Assembly (NCBI RefSeq): GCF_030687835.1
Contig: NZ_CP117449.1
Location: 3,162,001 to 3,226,000 of the forward strand
DNA: 64,000 nt
From: Pseudomonas hefeiensis
GTDB lineage: Bacteria > Pseudomonadota > Gammaproteobacteria > Pseudomonadales > Pseudomonadaceae
Reading direction: 5' to 3'
The position numbers and the translations under genes were made by a program. Below, in pieces: positions 29,622 to 39,912 of the stretch. Within the stretch, counting starts at the first letter, position 1. Each line of letters begins with the position of its first letter. The notes under the pieces were generated by a model, which was not told the origin of the DNA, did no database searches, and saw only the letters and a program-made list of their open reading frames with translations.

Positions 29622-30935
29622 CTACCCCGGAACGCTTCCTGCCTGGCTGTTGCGGTTCTTCTCCTCAATCCACTGGGACATGTATTGAGTGCTCTTGTGT
29701 TGGTGGTGACGCAACATACTGCCGGTGAAGTTGTCCCGGCGCCGTTGCGCAAGGTCGCCGCGACAGGCATCGAGGCAATCAATCAGCGCCGGGCCATGGA
29801 CCTGCCGACGGTAACGGTCCGCCAGCAGCGCCAGGCCGTTATCGCGGGCACGGGTCCAAAGGCTCTGGTCGCTGTACAACTGCACAGCGGCGCGGGCGAT
29901 ATCTTCGGCGCTTTGGTCAATCGATCCGGGCCAGGGCATTTCACCGTGCATGGCCTCTGCGCCGATGGGCGTGGTGACATTGGGTGTGCCGCACAGCATG
30001 GCATCGATCAGCTTGCCCTTGATGCCGGCACCGAAACGTAGCGGCGCCAGACAGACACGTGCCTGCGACATGACCTGCAGAGCGTCTTCGGCCCAGTTCA
30101 TGATGTGAAACCCTTGGGCCGGGTTGTGCAACGCCGTTGCCTTGGGTGGGGTGTAGGCGCCATACAGATGCAGTTGTGCGCCCGGCAGCTGTTGGCGGAT
30201 CAGTGGCCAAATGGCGTTTTTCATCCAGAGCACGGCGTCCCAATTCGGCGCGTGACGGAAGTTGCCGATGCTCAGGAAGTGCGCCCGATCCTCGAACGGC
30301 ACGCGCGCTTCGCTCGGCAGGTCCAACATCAGCGGGCACCAATGCAAGAGGTTGCGGGGCAGTTTGAAATGTTCCACCAGCAGCTCGATCTCGACTTCGG
30401 ACACCATCAGGTTCAGGTCGCATCGATACAGGGCAGCGATTTCCCGCTTGGCCAGGTCGGTGTTAGCCATCAACTCGAACGCCTGAGGCAAGTCCTGTGC
30501 AAACAGATCGCTGAAATCCTGGGAAACGCCATCGTCCTTCAAACGATCCTTGAGCCGCTGATGCCGGGCATGGCGCAGGCTTTGCAAATCGGACGTCTCC
30601 AGCACCCGAAGGGCGCCGGGGCAGTGTTTCTCGACCCGCCAGCCGAACTGTTCTTCCATCATGAACTGGTCGAACAACACGATATCCGGGGCCAGCTCAG
30701 CGATGAATGCGTCGAAGCTGCTGCTGTTGAGTTCGATCGGCACTTCGCGGATGCCCAGCGCGATCAGGTCGGCACGGTTCTCGCCAGGGCCCGCGGGGCT
30801 GCTGAAGGTGATGTCCCAGCCTTGCCCGAGAAAGGCTTCCAGGATCTGCATGACGTGCCCGCTGGCAGCCGATGAACGCGGCTCGGGCCAGACATAGCCG
30901 ATAACCAGAACCTTGGTGGCGGTGGGTTGACGCAT
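29622..30935 (-). CDS. Glycosyltransferase, GT4-like
   Basis: A 437-aa GT-B fold protein. The N-terminal half opens KVLVIGYVWPEPRSSAASGH, a nucleotide-sugar transferase pattern; the C-terminal half has FLSIGNFRHAPNWDAVLW and APLRFGAGIKGKLIDAMLCG, the donor-binding region of GT4-type enzymes. AGGAAGC precedes the ATG. It has no sugar-synthesis partners in the window, so donor and acceptor are unknown. Confidence 0.8.
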   Translation of the reverse strand: MRQPTATKVLVIGYVWPEPRSSAASGHVMQILEAFLGQGWDITFSSPAGPGENRADLIALGIREVPIELNSSSFDAFIAELAPDIVLFDQFMMEEQFGWRVEKHCPGALRVLETSDLQSLRHARHQRLKDRLKDDGVSQDFSDLFAQDLPQAFELMANTDLAKREIAALYRCDLNLMVSEVEIELLVEHFKLPRNLLHWCPLMLDLPSEARVPFEDRAHFLSIGNFRHAPNWDAVLWMKNAIWPLIRQQLPGAQLHLYGAYTPPKATALHNPAQGFHIMNWAEDALQVMSQARVCLAPLRFGAGIKGKLIDAMLCGTPNVTTPIGAEAMHGEMPWPGSIDQSAEDIARAAVQLYSDQSLWTRARDNGLALLADRYRRQVHGPALIDCLDACRGDLAQRRRDNFTGSMLRHHQHKSTQYMSQWIEEKNRNSQAGSVPG

Positions 30936-31015
30936 GAGCAGGTGCTTCCTTGGAATGAATCGACGTGGGCGCTATCAGCGCGGGGCGCCGATAGTGACCA
31001 ACAATCCCGTCCGGC

Positions 31016-31396
31016 TCAAGAAAGAATGCCGTTGACCTTATCGCGCAACTGATCGATGGAAAAAGGCTTACCAATCACCGCCATGCCTTCAGGCACATCA
31101 ATGCTTTCGGCATACCCGCTGGCAAACAGAATGGGCAGCTGAGGCCGAGCCGATCGGGCCTGCTTGGCCAGCTCGCGACCGTCCATCACCGGCAGGCCGA
31201 CATCGGTCATCATCAGGGCGATGGGCTGCGCATCATCGCTCAGATACGCCAGGGCCTGTTCGCAGCCGTCCGCTTCCAGTACCTGGTATTCCAGCTCTTC
31301 CAGCACGTCGACAATCAACATGCGCACGATGTCGTCGTCTTCGACTACCAGAATGGTCGGCTGGGTATCAGGAGCGGGGTTGTGCATGGTAGACAT
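31016..31396 (-). CDS. Single-domain response regulator
   Basis: A 126-aa receiver domain without an output domain. The acidic pocket is VVEDDD, the phospho-acceptor aspartate is in LMMTDVGLPVMDG, and the lysine in VIGKPFS. The start is taken at 31396; a second ATG at 31387 is also possible, and a longer frame upstream has no ribosome site. It diverges from the large hybrid kinase at 31637 and may receive phosphate from it. Confidence 0.85.
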   Translation of the reverse strand: MSTMHNPAPDTQPTILVVEDDDIVRMLIVDVLEELEYQVLEADGCEQALAYLSDDAQPIALMMTDVGLPVMDGRELAKQARSARPQLPILFASGYAESIDVPEGMAVIGKPFSIDQLRDKVNGILS

Positions 31397-31636
31397 TCTC
31401 GGTGTATTGGGTTGGGAGGACGCGCCGAAAAAAGCGGCCTTATGCATGAGTAAGTGGCGAGGCGGCACAAGTTCCCAGGGTTGTACAAGAAAGGATCTAT
31501 AGTACAAGAGCTGACAAGGATCGTCGCTGCCTCAGGCTTTTCGTGGAGTTTGCGCCTTTGACTCGTCAGAATGTGGATCCAACCGGTGTTTTTCGGCAAA
31601 CTCCACGGTTTTCAACTGTCCACCAAGGCTTATTCC

Positions 31637-34600
31637 ATGACTCCTTCGTCTTCGGTTGACGAGCAAAGTTTTCGTAAGCTCCTGAGCCGCAATATCAGCC
31701 TGCCCCTGGGCATCGGCGCCCTTAGCGCCGTGTTTTTCATCGTGCTGATCACCTATCTGTTGTCGGTCATCCAATGGGTCGGGCATACCGACCGGGTGAT
31801 CAATAACGCCAACGAAGCGCTCAAGCTGAGCGTGGACCTGGAAACCGGCATGCGCGGATACCTCTTGACTGGCGACGAGCACTTTCTAGACCCCTATGAA
31901 GTTGCCAAGCCGCGTATCGCCGTCGCTCTGGACACATTGCTGGAATTGACAGCTGACAACCCCGTCCAGGTTGACCGGCTGCGCAAGGTACAAGCGCTCC
32001 AGGTGGAATGGGCCAATTACGCCCAGGACATGATCAACATGCAGCGCAACAGCGGCGATTACCGGGGCGCGGTAAAGGCCGGGCGCGGCAAGCGCTTGAC
32101 CGATGAAATACGTAAGACCTACGAGGATATCGTCGAGACCGAACAGCAACTGCGTGCCGAGCGCAACGAGCAAGTGCGCACCACCACCCTCTGGAGCATC
32201 GCTCTGTATCTGTTGTTCGTCGCCGCCGTCAGCGGGTTGCTGGCCTATGTCGGGCGCCGGGATCTGTTGGGCTTGTCCACCAACTACAGCGCCAGCCTGA
32301 AGGTCCAGCAGCAGAGCGCTTTGCACTTGGAAAAACAGGCCTGGCTGCGCAACGGCCAGACGCAGCTGGCCGAACAGGTCCTGGGACAACTGACATTGAA
32401 CCTGCTGGGTCGCAACATCCTGCAGTTTTTCGCCCAATATATGGGAGCAGTGGTTGCGGCGCTTTATGCACGGGAAGAAAGCGGTCTGCTCAGACGTGTC
32501 GCCACCTATGGCATGTCCCGGGAAGACGACGAACACCAGCAGGTGATCGTCGTCGGCGAAGGCATTGCCGGGCAGGCCGTACAACAAGCGCGTCTCATCC
32601 GCCTGGATGATGTGCCCGACGACTACCTGAAAGTCAGCTCCGGCCTGGGCCAGGGTTTGCCCAACAGCGTAGTGGTGATGCCGACCAGCGACGATGACCG
32701 GATCAACGGCGTTATCGAACTGGGCTTCCTGCGACCGTTGACCGACCGTGATATCGAGCTGCTGGAACTGGTGGCCGGCAACATCGGCACCTCCATCGAG
32801 GCGGCTCGCTATCGACAGCGCTTGCAGGAAGTCCTGGCCGAAACCCAACAGCTGAACGAAGAGTTGCAAGTTCAGCAGGAGGAGCTCAAGACGGCCAACG
32901 AAGAGCTGGAAGAACAGTCGCGTATCCTCAAGGAATCCCAGGCTCATCTGGAAGCCCAACAACAGGAACTGGAGCAGACCAACGAGCAACTGGCTGAACA
33001 ACGCGATGTCATGGACCAGAAGAACAGTGAGCTGAACCTGGCGCAGATCCAGTTACAGGAACGCGCCGAGGAGTTGCAACGTTCGAGCAAATACAAGTCC
33101 GAGTTCCTGGCGAACATGTCCCATGAGCTGCGCACGCCGCTCAACAGCTCGCTGATCCTCTCCAAACTGCTGGCGGAGAACCCGCAACAGAACCTTAGCG
33201 AGGAACAGGTGAAATTTGCCGAGTCGATCTATAGCGCCGGCAACGACTTGCTGAACCTGATCAATGACATTCTTGACATTTCCAAAGTCGAAGCCGGGAA
33301 GCTGGAAGTGCGCCCGGAAAACACCGGGGTGTCGCGCCTGGTGGAAGGGTTACGCGACCTGTTCAGGCCTCTGGCGGCGGAAAAGGGCCTGAGCTTCGAG
33401 GTGCAAGTGCTGCCTGACGCGCCGGCCATGCTGTATACCGACCGCCAGCGGCTGGAACAGGTGCTCAAGAACCTGCTGTCCAACGCGGTGAAGTTCACCG
33501 AACAAGGCACTGTTTGCCTGTCGGTGGCCGGCCAGCCGGGGGCGGGCATCGCCTTCACGGTGCAAGACTCGGGGATCGGCATCGCCGCCGATCAGCAACA
33601 AAGCATCTTTGAAGCTTTCCGCCAGGCCGATGGCACCACCAACCGCCGTTATGGCGGCACCGGCTTGGGACTGTCGATCTCCCGCGACCTGGCGGCCTTA
33701 CTGGGCGGCTCAATCTCTGTCTCCAGCGAGCCAGGGCAGGGCAGTGTGTTTACGCTGGTATTGCCTGAGCGCTATATCGAACCGGGTGAAACGCTGGCAG
33801 AACCGACGGGACTCACTCCGGCGGCCACACTGCCGGTACGTGCTGCGCCTGAACCTGCGCCTGCGCCGCTGATCGCCCAGGTCGATGCGCCCATCACCCA
33901 GTTTCCCGATGATCGCAATAACGCGCCATTCAGCAGCCGCTGCATTCTGGTGATCGAAGACGAGCCAAGCTTTGCCCGGATTCTTTTCGATCTGGCCCAC
34001 GAACTCGGTTACCAGTGCCTGGTGGCCCAAGGTGCCGATGAAGGCTTCGACCTGGCCTCGCAGCTGATTCCCGATGCCATTCTGCTGGACATGCGCCTGC
34101 CGGATCACTCCGGGCTGACGGTGTTGCAGCGGCTCAAGGAGCAACCTGGAACCCGGCACATCCCGGTGCACGTGATTTCCGTTGAGGACCGTGTCGAAGC
34201 TGCGATGCACATGGGCGCCGTCGGCTATGCGGTCAAACCGGCCACTCGCGAAGAACTCAAGGAGGTGTTCGCCCGCCTGGAAGCCAAGCTGACCCAGAAG
34301 GTCAAGCGGGTGTTGCTGGTGGAGGACGATGACTTGCAACGCGACAGCATCACTCGCCTGATCGGCGACGATGACATCGAGATCACTGCTGTCGGCCTGG
34401 CCCAACAAGCCCTGGATCTGCTGCGCACCAACGTCTACGACTGCATGATCATCGACCTGAAGCTGCCTGACATGCTGGGCAATGACCTGCTCAAACGCAT
34501 GTCCACCGAAGAGATCTGTTCGTTTCCGCCTGTGATTGTCTACACCGGACGTAACCTGACCCGCGATGAAGAGGCCGAACTGCGCAAGTATTCGCGCTCG

Positions 34601-35119
34601 ATCATCATCAAGGGGGCCCGCTCGCCGGAGCGGTTGCTGGACGAGGTCACACTTTTTCTGCACAAAGTCGAATCCCGGTTGTCCCATGAACGGCAGCGGA
34701 TGCTCAGAACCGCCCGCAGCCGTGACAAGGTTTTCGAGGGCCGCAAAGTGCTGCTGGTGGACGATGATGTGCGCAACATTTTCGCCCTGACCAGCGCCCT
34801 GGAGGCCAAGGGAGCGATCGTCGTCATCGGCCGTAACGGCTATGAGGCGATCGAGCGTCTGAACGAAGTCGACGACATCGACCTGGTGCTGATGGATGTG
34901 ATGATGCCAGAGATGGACGGTTTCGAAGCCACCGCGCTGATCCGCAAGGACCCACGCTGGCGCAAACTGCCCATTATTGCCGTGACGGCCAAAGCCATGA
35001 AGGATGATCAGGAGCGCTGCCTTGCGGCCGGTTCCAACGATTACCTGGCCAAGCCCATCGACCTGGATCGTCTGTTCTCGCTGATTCGCGTGTGGTTGCC
35101 GAATATGGAAAGAATTTAG
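31637..35119 (+). CDS. Hybrid histidine kinase, CHASE3-GAF-HisKA-HATPase-3xREC
   Basis: A 1160-aa membrane kinase. TM1 is about 23-44, a periplasmic CHASE3 domain about 60-178 (SVDLETGMRGYLLTGDEHFL), TM2 about 183-206, GAF about 265-385, then a long glutamate/glutamine-rich coiled coil (395-485). HisKA has the phospho-accepting His496 in FLANMSHELRTPLNSS, and HATPase spans about 595-713. Three receivers follow with aspartates at about 818, 940 and 1087. The start at 31637 is preceded by AAGG. cheR overlaps its stop, so the five genes from here to 38174 form one operon. The tandem receivers suggest a branching phosphorelay; the signal is unknown. Confidence 0.92.
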   Translation: MTPSSSVDEQSFRKLLSRNISLPLGIGALSAVFFIVLITYLLSVIQWVGHTDRVINNANEALKLSVDLETGMRGYLLTGDEHFLDPYEVAKPRIAVALDTLLELTADNPVQVDRLRKVQALQVEWANYAQDMINMQRNSGDYRGAVKAGRGKRLTDEIRKTYEDIVETEQQLRAERNEQVRTTTLWSIALYLLFVAAVSGLLAYVGRRDLLGLSTNYSASLKVQQQSALHLEKQAWLRNGQTQLAEQVLGQLTLNLLGRNILQFFAQYMGAVVAALYAREESGLLRRVATYGMSREDDEHQQVIVVGEGIAGQAVQQARLIRLDDVPDDYLKVSSGLGQGLPNSVVVMPTSDDDRINGVIELGFLRPLTDRDIELLELVAGNIGTSIEAARYRQRLQEVLAETQQLNEELQVQQEELKTANEELEEQSRILKESQAHLEAQQQELEQTNEQLAEQRDVMDQKNSELNLAQIQLQERAEELQRSSKYKSEFLANMSHELRTPLNSSLILSKLLAENPQQNLSEEQVKFAESIYSAGNDLLNLINDILDISKVEAGKLEVRPENTGVSRLVEGLRDLFRPLAAEKGLSFEVQVLPDAPAMLYTDRQRLEQVLKNLLSNAVKFTEQGTVCLSVAGQPGAGIAFTVQDSGIGIAADQQQSIFEAFRQADGTTNRRYGGTGLGLSISRDLAALLGGSISVSSEPGQGSVFTLVLPERYIEPGETLAEPTGLTPAATLPVRAAPEPAPAPLIAQVDAPITQFPDDRNNAPFSSRCILVIEDEPSFARILFDLAHELGYQCLVAQGADEGFDLASQLIPDAILLDMRLPDHSGLTVLQRLKEQPGTRHIPVHVISVEDRVEAAMHMGAVGYAVKPATREELKEVFARLEAKLTQKVKRVLLVEDDDLQRDSITRLIGDDDIEITAVGLAQQALDLLRTNVYDCMIIDLKLPDMLGNDLLKRMSTEEICSFPPVIVYTGRNLTRDEEAELRKYSRSIIIKGARSPERLLDEVTLFLHKVESRLSHERQRMLRTARSRDKVFEGRKVLLVDDDVRNIFALTSALEAKGAIVVIGRNGYEAIERLNEVDDIDLVLMDVMMPEMDGFEATALIRKDPRWRKLPIIAVTAKAMKDDQERCLAAGSNDYLAKPIDLDRLFSLIRVWLPNMERI

Positions 35120-35934
35120 TGGACCGAGACACTGACATTGAACTTCGTTTGTTGATCGACGCGATCTACCTCAAGTACAGCTATGATTTTCGGGACTATT
35201 CCGGCGCCTCCATCAAGCGCCGGGTCCAGCACGCGCTGAGCCAGTTCGAGTGCAAGACCATCTCGGCATTGCAGGAGCGCGTGCTGCATGACCCGGGCAT
35301 GTTCATGCAATTGCTGCAATTGCTGACGATCCCCGTCAGCGAGATGTTTCGCGACCCATCGCATTTCCTGGCGATTCGCGAAGAAGTGGTGCCACTGCTC
35401 AAGACCTACCCTTCGATAAAGATCTGGATCGCCGGTTGCAGTACCGGAGAGGAGGTCTACTCCATGGCGATTCTACTGCGCGAAGAGGGCCTGCTGGACC
35501 GCACGCTCATTTATGCAACCGACATCAATCCACGCTCTTTGGAAAAAGCCAAGCAGGGCATCTTTTCCCTTGAAAACGTGCGCGCCTACACCCAAAACTA
35601 CCAGCGCGCCGGAGGCAGACGGTCATTTGCCGATTACTACACCGCTGCCTACGATTACGCGATGTTCGACAAAACCCTGCGCGAGAATGTGACTTTTGCC
35701 GACCACAGTCTGGCGACCGACAGTGTATTTTCAGAAACTCAGTTAATTTCCTGCCGTAACGTACTTATTTACTTCAACAAAAAATTGCAAGATCGTGCAT
35801 TTGGACTGTTCCATGAGTCCCTTTGTCACCGTGGCTTCCTGGTGCTGGGTAGCAAAGAGACGCTGGATTTTTCGTCCTTTGGCAAGCAATTCGAACCGTT
35901 GGTCAAACAGGAACGGATCTATCGCAAATTATGA
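35119..35934 (+). CDS. CheR-type methyltransferase
   Basis: A 271-aa SAM-dependent glutamate methyltransferase of the CheR family. An N-terminal helical domain (DFRDYSGASIKRRVQHALSQ) is followed by the SAM fold with IWIAGCSTGEEVYSMAILL, IYATDINPRSLEKAKQGIF and ISCRNVLIYFNKKLQ. The GTG at 35119 overlaps the previous stop (TAGTG) and follows GGAAAG; an in-frame ATG at 35092 is the alternative. No chemoreceptor is in this operon, so the target may be a kinase domain. Confidence 0.88.
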   Translation: MDRDTDIELRLLIDAIYLKYSYDFRDYSGASIKRRVQHALSQFECKTISALQERVLHDPGMFMQLLQLLTIPVSEMFRDPSHFLAIREEVVPLLKTYPSIKIWIAGCSTGEEVYSMAILLREEGLLDRTLIYATDINPRSLEKAKQGIFSLENVRAYTQNYQRAGGRRSFADYYTAAYDYAMFDKTLRENVTFADHSLATDSVFSETQLISCRNVLIYFNKKLQDRAFGLFHESLCHRGFLVLGSKETLDFSSFGKQFEPLVKQERIYRKL

Positions 35935-36518
35935 GCCAGATGACCAACAGATCCAGAGCCCCTATCGAAGCCATTGTCGTCGGGGCGTCCGCTGGCGGCG
36001 TCGAAGCGCTGCTCAAGGTCTTTGGGCAACTGCGCAAGGGCTTCGGCGTGCCCATCCTGGTGGTGCTGCATCTGCCCGACGAGCGCGACAGCCAGATGGC
36101 CAGTGTTTTCAACCACCGTCTTGCGGTACCGGTGCGGGAGGCTCAGGACAAGCAGGATATCCAGCCAGGCACCTTATACGTTGCCTCGCCCGGCTATCAC
36201 CTGTCGGTCGAAGCTGATCGCAGCCTGTCATTGAGCCTGGAGGACCCGGTGCACCATTCGCGACCGTCCATTGACGTGCTGTTCGAATCCGCCGCCGATG
36301 TCTTCGGTCCGAACCTGCTGGCGGTAGTGCTGACCGGCGCCAACAACGACGGCGCCCGGGGGCTGGCCAGGGTCAGGGAGCTGGGCGGAATCACCGTGGT
36401 CCAGGACCCTGACGAAGCCCAGGTTTCGACCATGCCCGAAGCAGCGCTTGCCCTGCACGAGCCCGACCATATTCTTACTTTGCAAGGCATCGGCCAATTA
36501 TTGGCCGCGCTGGAATGA
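35931..36518 (+). CDS. CheB-type methylesterase, catalytic domain only
   Basis: A 195-aa protein containing only the CheB methylesterase domain, without the usual N-terminal receiver. The triad is visible: Ser20 in GASAGG, His47 in VVLHLP and Asp140 in TGANNDG. It overlaps cheR upstream and the kinase gene downstream by four bases each (ATGA), which indicates translational coupling. CheR and CheB of such kinase operons probably set the methylation of a signalling protein, not flagellar adaptation. Confidence 0.9.
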   Translation: MSQMTNRSRAPIEAIVVGASAGGVEALLKVFGQLRKGFGVPILVVLHLPDERDSQMASVFNHRLAVPVREAQDKQDIQPGTLYVASPGYHLSVEADRSLSLSLEDPVHHSRPSIDVLFESAADVFGPNLLAVVLTGANNDGARGLARVRELGGITVVQDPDEAQVSTMPEAALALHEPDHILTLQGIGQLLAALE

Positions 36519-37804
36519 ACTACATGCCAAGAGATATTCAAGCCAAACTGCTGATCGTCGATGATCTGCCGGAGAATCTGTTGGCCCTGGAAGCGCTGAT
36601 CAAGCTTGACGATCGCCAGGTTTTCAAAGCCCTGTCGGCCGATGAGGCGCTGTCTTTGCTGCTGCAACACGACTTTGCCCTGGCCATCATCGATGTGCAG
36701 ATGCCGGGAATGAACGGGTTTGAACTGGCCGAGCTGATGCGCGGCACGGAGAAGACCCGCAGCATTCCTATCATCTTTGTCAGCGCCGCAGGCCGCGAAC
36801 GCAACTATGCCTTCACCGGCTATGAAAGTGGCGCGGTGGATTTCCTGCACAAACCGCTGGACAACCACGCCGTCAAAAGCAAGGTCAATGTGTTTGTCGA
36901 GCTGTATCGCCAAAGAAAGGCGATGAAGGAACAGGTCATCGCATTGCAGGAGAGTCGCCGCGAGCAGGAGGCCTTGTTGCAGCAGTTGCAGGCCACTCGC
37001 GGTGAGTTGGAACAAGCGGTTCGTATGCGCGATGACTTCATGTCCATCGTCGCCCACGAGGTCCGCACGCCTCTCAATGGCCTGATTCTTGAGACGCAGT
37101 TGCGCAAGATGCACCTGGCCCGGGACAACGCAGCGGCCTTCAGCCTGGACAAGGTGCGGGCAATGGTCGAACGCGATGAGCGTCAGATCAAGAGTCTGAT
37201 CCGGCTGATCGAAGACATGCTCGATGTGTCGCGGATTCGCACCGGCAAATTGTCGATCCGCCCGAGCCGCTTGAACCTGACGGCGCTGGTGGAAAATCTG
37301 CTACGCAACTTCCAACCGCAGATCATGGCGGCCGAATGCTCTTTGATCAGCACAACCGAGCCGGCGGTGGAGGGGCACTGGGATGAATTCCGGATCGAGC
37401 AGGTGGTGTCTAATTTGCTGACCAACGCCCTGCGTTATGGCGGGAAAAGCCCGATCGAAGTGCGCGTGTACAAAACGCCTGAGCATGCTTGCGTCGAAGT
37501 CCAGGACCACGGTATCGGCATCAGCGAAGAGAACCAGCAGCGCATCTTCCAGCAGTTCGAGCGAGTGTCATCCAAAGCTGTCGCTTCCGGCCTGGGGTTG
37601 GGGCTGTACATCTCCGAGCAGATTGTGACGGCTCATGGGGGTACTATCACGGTCAATAGCCGCCTCAATGAAGGGGCGTTGTTTCGCGTTTGTCTGCCTT
37701 TTGAGAAAACGGTCTTGCCCAAAACCGTCGAACAGACGCAACCTCTGAGTGACCCTACGGTCGTATCAGCAGCTATTGATCGAACAAAGGCTTCTCATGA
37801 GTGA
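36515..37804 (+). CDS. Soluble REC-HisKA-HATPase hybrid kinase
   Basis: A 429-aa cytoplasmic protein with an N-terminal receiver (Asp60 in AIIDVQMPGMNG), a coiled coil (about 130-170), HisKA with His181 in SIVAHEVRTPLNG and a HATPase with VSNLLTNALRYGG and SGLGLGLYISEQIV. A receiver in front of the kinase core means its activity is likely set by another kinase, probably the one encoded at 31637. Confidence 0.92.
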   Translation: MNYMPRDIQAKLLIVDDLPENLLALEALIKLDDRQVFKALSADEALSLLLQHDFALAIIDVQMPGMNGFELAELMRGTEKTRSIPIIFVSAAGRERNYAFTGYESGAVDFLHKPLDNHAVKSKVNVFVELYRQRKAMKEQVIALQESRREQEALLQQLQATRGELEQAVRMRDDFMSIVAHEVRTPLNGLILETQLRKMHLARDNAAAFSLDKVRAMVERDERQIKSLIRLIEDMLDVSRIRTGKLSIRPSRLNLTALVENLLRNFQPQIMAAECSLISTTEPAVEGHWDEFRIEQVVSNLLTNALRYGGKSPIEVRVYKTPEHACVEVQDHGIGISEENQQRIFQQFERVSSKAVASGLGLGLYISEQIVTAHGGTITVNSRLNEGALFRVCLPFEKTVLPKTVEQTQPLSDPTVVSAAIDRTKASHE

Positions 37805-38174
37805 AGATGCGCAAGACGTTGTACTGATCGTCGAGGATGATCCGTCGATCCTGATGGTATTGTCGGCTTACCTGTCGGGTGAAGGGTATCGAGTGTTGCA
37901 GGCCGAAAACGGTGAGCAGGCTTTCGAAATCCTGGCCAGCAAGCCCCACCTGGACATGATGATCACCGACTTCCGCCTGCCGGGCGGTATTACCGGTGTG
38001 CAGATCGCTGAACCGGCGGTCCGGTTGCGCCCCGACCTGAAAGTCATCTTTATCAGCGGTTATGCGCAGGAAGTGCGCGATACCGACAGCCCCATCACCC
38101 GCAAGGCCCCGATCCTGGGCAAACCGTTCGACCTGGATGTGTTGCAGGACATGATGCGGACGATGTTGTCGTAG
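37797..38174 (+). CDS. Single-domain response regulator
   Basis: A 125-aa receiver starting at ATG 37797, overlapping the kinase stop. VEDDPS forms the acidic pocket, MMITDFRLPGG holds the phospho-aspartate and LGKPFDLDVL the lysine. There is no output domain. It ends the plus-strand signalling operon. Confidence 0.88.
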   Translation: MSEDAQDVVLIVEDDPSILMVLSAYLSGEGYRVLQAENGEQAFEILASKPHLDMMITDFRLPGGITGVQIAEPAVRLRPDLKVIFISGYAQEVRDTDSPITRKAPILGKPFDLDVLQDMMRTMLS

Positions 38175-38196
38175 GTTTGTAGAAGGAGGGCGGGAC

Positions 38197-38225
38197 TTTG
38201 TGGAAGCAAGCTTTGCTGCCACAAA
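38197..38225. repeat. Short hairpin between convergent signalling operons
   Basis: TTTGTGG (38197-38203) pairs with CCACAAA (38219-38225), with a REP-like AGCAAGCTTTGCT core. It lies between the ends of the genes at 38174 and 38242 and may act as a bidirectional terminator. Confidence 0.5.
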
Positions 38226-38241
38226 ATCCATGATTATTGCC

Positions 38242-39912
38242 TCATACCTTGATCATTTCCCGCACCTTGGCCGTCAACAGGTCAAAAGTGAACGGTTTGG
38301 TGATCATCTGCATGCCCGAATCAAGAAAGCCGCCGCGCACCGCTGCATGCTCAGCATAACCGGTGATGAACAGCACCCGCAGGTCCGGGCGGATCTGCCG
38401 GCCGATTTCCGCCAGCTGCCTGCCGTTCATGCCTGGCAGGCCCACGTCACTGATCAGCAGATCTATGCGCTGGCTTGACTGAAGGATCGGCACTGCGCTG
38501 TCAGCATCGGCCGCCTCGACGAAGGCATAACCCAGTTCGCTCAGTACGGCGCTGACCAGCACCCGCACCGCTGGGTCGTCCTCGACGATCAACACGGTCT
38601 CACCGTCCTGTGCGTACCGGGCATGCTGTGTGTCGACCAGTGGCTCGTGTACCTCTTCACCCGCGAAGCGCGGCAGATAAAGGCTCACGGTTGTGCCTTT
38701 GTCGACTTCGCTGTTAATCGTCACATGACCATGCGACTGCTTGCTGAACCCATAGATCATCGACAGCCCCAGCCCGGTGCCCTGGCCGATCGGCTTGGTG
38801 GTGAAAAACGGGTCGAACGCACGGTTGATGACCGCTTCGGGCATCCCGCAACCGGAATCCTGGACACTCAGCACGACGTAATCGCCCGGCTCCAGGTTGG
38901 TATAAGCCTCGGTAAAGTCGGCATCCAGATGTTGATTGCACGTCTTGACCACCAGTTGCCCACCCTCGGGCATTGCATCCCGGGCGTTGAGCACCAGGTT
39001 GAGCAGGGCGCTTTCCAGCTGGTTCGGGTCGGCTTCGGCGACCCAGAGCTGATCGTCCAGTTGCATGTCCAGCCGAATACTCTCGCTGAGGCTGCGCTGC
39101 AACAGTTCACCCATGGACAGCACCAAGGTGTTCATCTGCACCGCTTTTGAGTCCAGCGATTGTCGCCGGGAGAAGGCCAGCAAACGGTGCGTCAGGCCGG
39201 CTGCGCGATTGGCCGATGTCACCCCCAGGTCGATCAGGCTGTCCAGATCCTCGGTACGGCCTCGGGCCAGGCGTCGGCGCAGCAGTTCGAGGCTGCCGAT
39301 GATCCCGGTGAGCATGTTGTTGAAGTCATGGGCGATGCCGCCGGTGAGCTGCCCGACCGCTTCCATTTTTTGCGACTGGCGCAAGGCCTCTTCGTTGTGG
39401 CGCAGTTGGGCCGTGCGTTCTTCCACTTGTTGCTCAAGGGTCTCAAGGGTGGTTTGCAGGCGCAGTTCGCTGTTGCTCAGGTCGATGAGCCGGTCTCGGG
39501 CTTCGTACTGTCTGCGACGACCACGCAGGGCAGTGGTGACCACACTGACCAGGGTGACCGGGTGAAAAGGGCGCTCGAGGAAAGTGACGTTGCCCAACTG
39601 GGTGCCGATACGGGCCGCCGGATTCTGTTCCGGGCCGCCGTGGTGGGTCAACAATACAATCGGCAGGTCTGACCAGGCCGGTTGCTCTTCGATATGTAAT
39701 AACAACGTTTCCAGATCCGGCCCGACCAGGGCTTCGGAAGAAATGACCAACAGGCCGGCGCCGTGCTCAAGCTCTTCGCACAGGTGGCCCAGATGCTGGC
39801 AGATGAGGCCGCCGAAGCCGGCTTCGCGCAGGATCATCAGGGCGACCTGGCTGTCGCGCCCCAGCGGCGCGAGGATCAACGCCCGTTCCGACAGGGGCTC
39901 GACCAACGTCAC
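38242..39912 (-). CDS. Hybrid histidine kinase with C-terminal receiver
   Basis: A 556-aa cytoplasmic kinase. Residues 1-130 resemble a receiver without a clear phospho-aspartate, then a coiled coil (about 137-182), HisKA with His195 in TGGIAHDFNNMLTGI, HATPase with NLVLNARDAMPEGG and GTGLGLSMIYGF, and a receiver with Asp489 in LLISDVGLPGMNG. The GTG start at 39912 overlaps the stop of the KaiC-like gene, so they are co-transcribed. A KaiC-like ATPase coupled to a kinase is a recurring pair in Pseudomonas. Confidence 0.9.
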   Translation of the reverse strand: MTLVEPLSERALILAPLGRDSQVALMILREAGFGGLICQHLGHLCEELEHGAGLLVISSEALVGPDLETLLLHIEEQPAWSDLPIVLLTHHGGPEQNPAARIGTQLGNVTFLERPFHPVTLVSVVTTALRGRRRQYEARDRLIDLSNSELRLQTTLETLEQQVEERTAQLRHNEEALRQSQKMEAVGQLTGGIAHDFNNMLTGIIGSLELLRRRLARGRTEDLDSLIDLGVTSANRAAGLTHRLLAFSRRQSLDSKAVQMNTLVLSMGELLQRSLSESIRLDMQLDDQLWVAEADPNQLESALLNLVLNARDAMPEGGQLVVKTCNQHLDADFTEAYTNLEPGDYVVLSVQDSGCGMPEAVINRAFDPFFTTKPIGQGTGLGLSMIYGFSKQSHGHVTINSEVDKGTTVSLYLPRFAGEEVHEPLVDTQHARYAQDGETVLIVEDDPAVRVLVSAVLSELGYAFVEAADADSAVPILQSSQRIDLLISDVGLPGMNGRQLAEIGRQIRPDLRVLFITGYAEHAAVRGGFLDSGMQMITKPFTFDLLTAKVREMIKV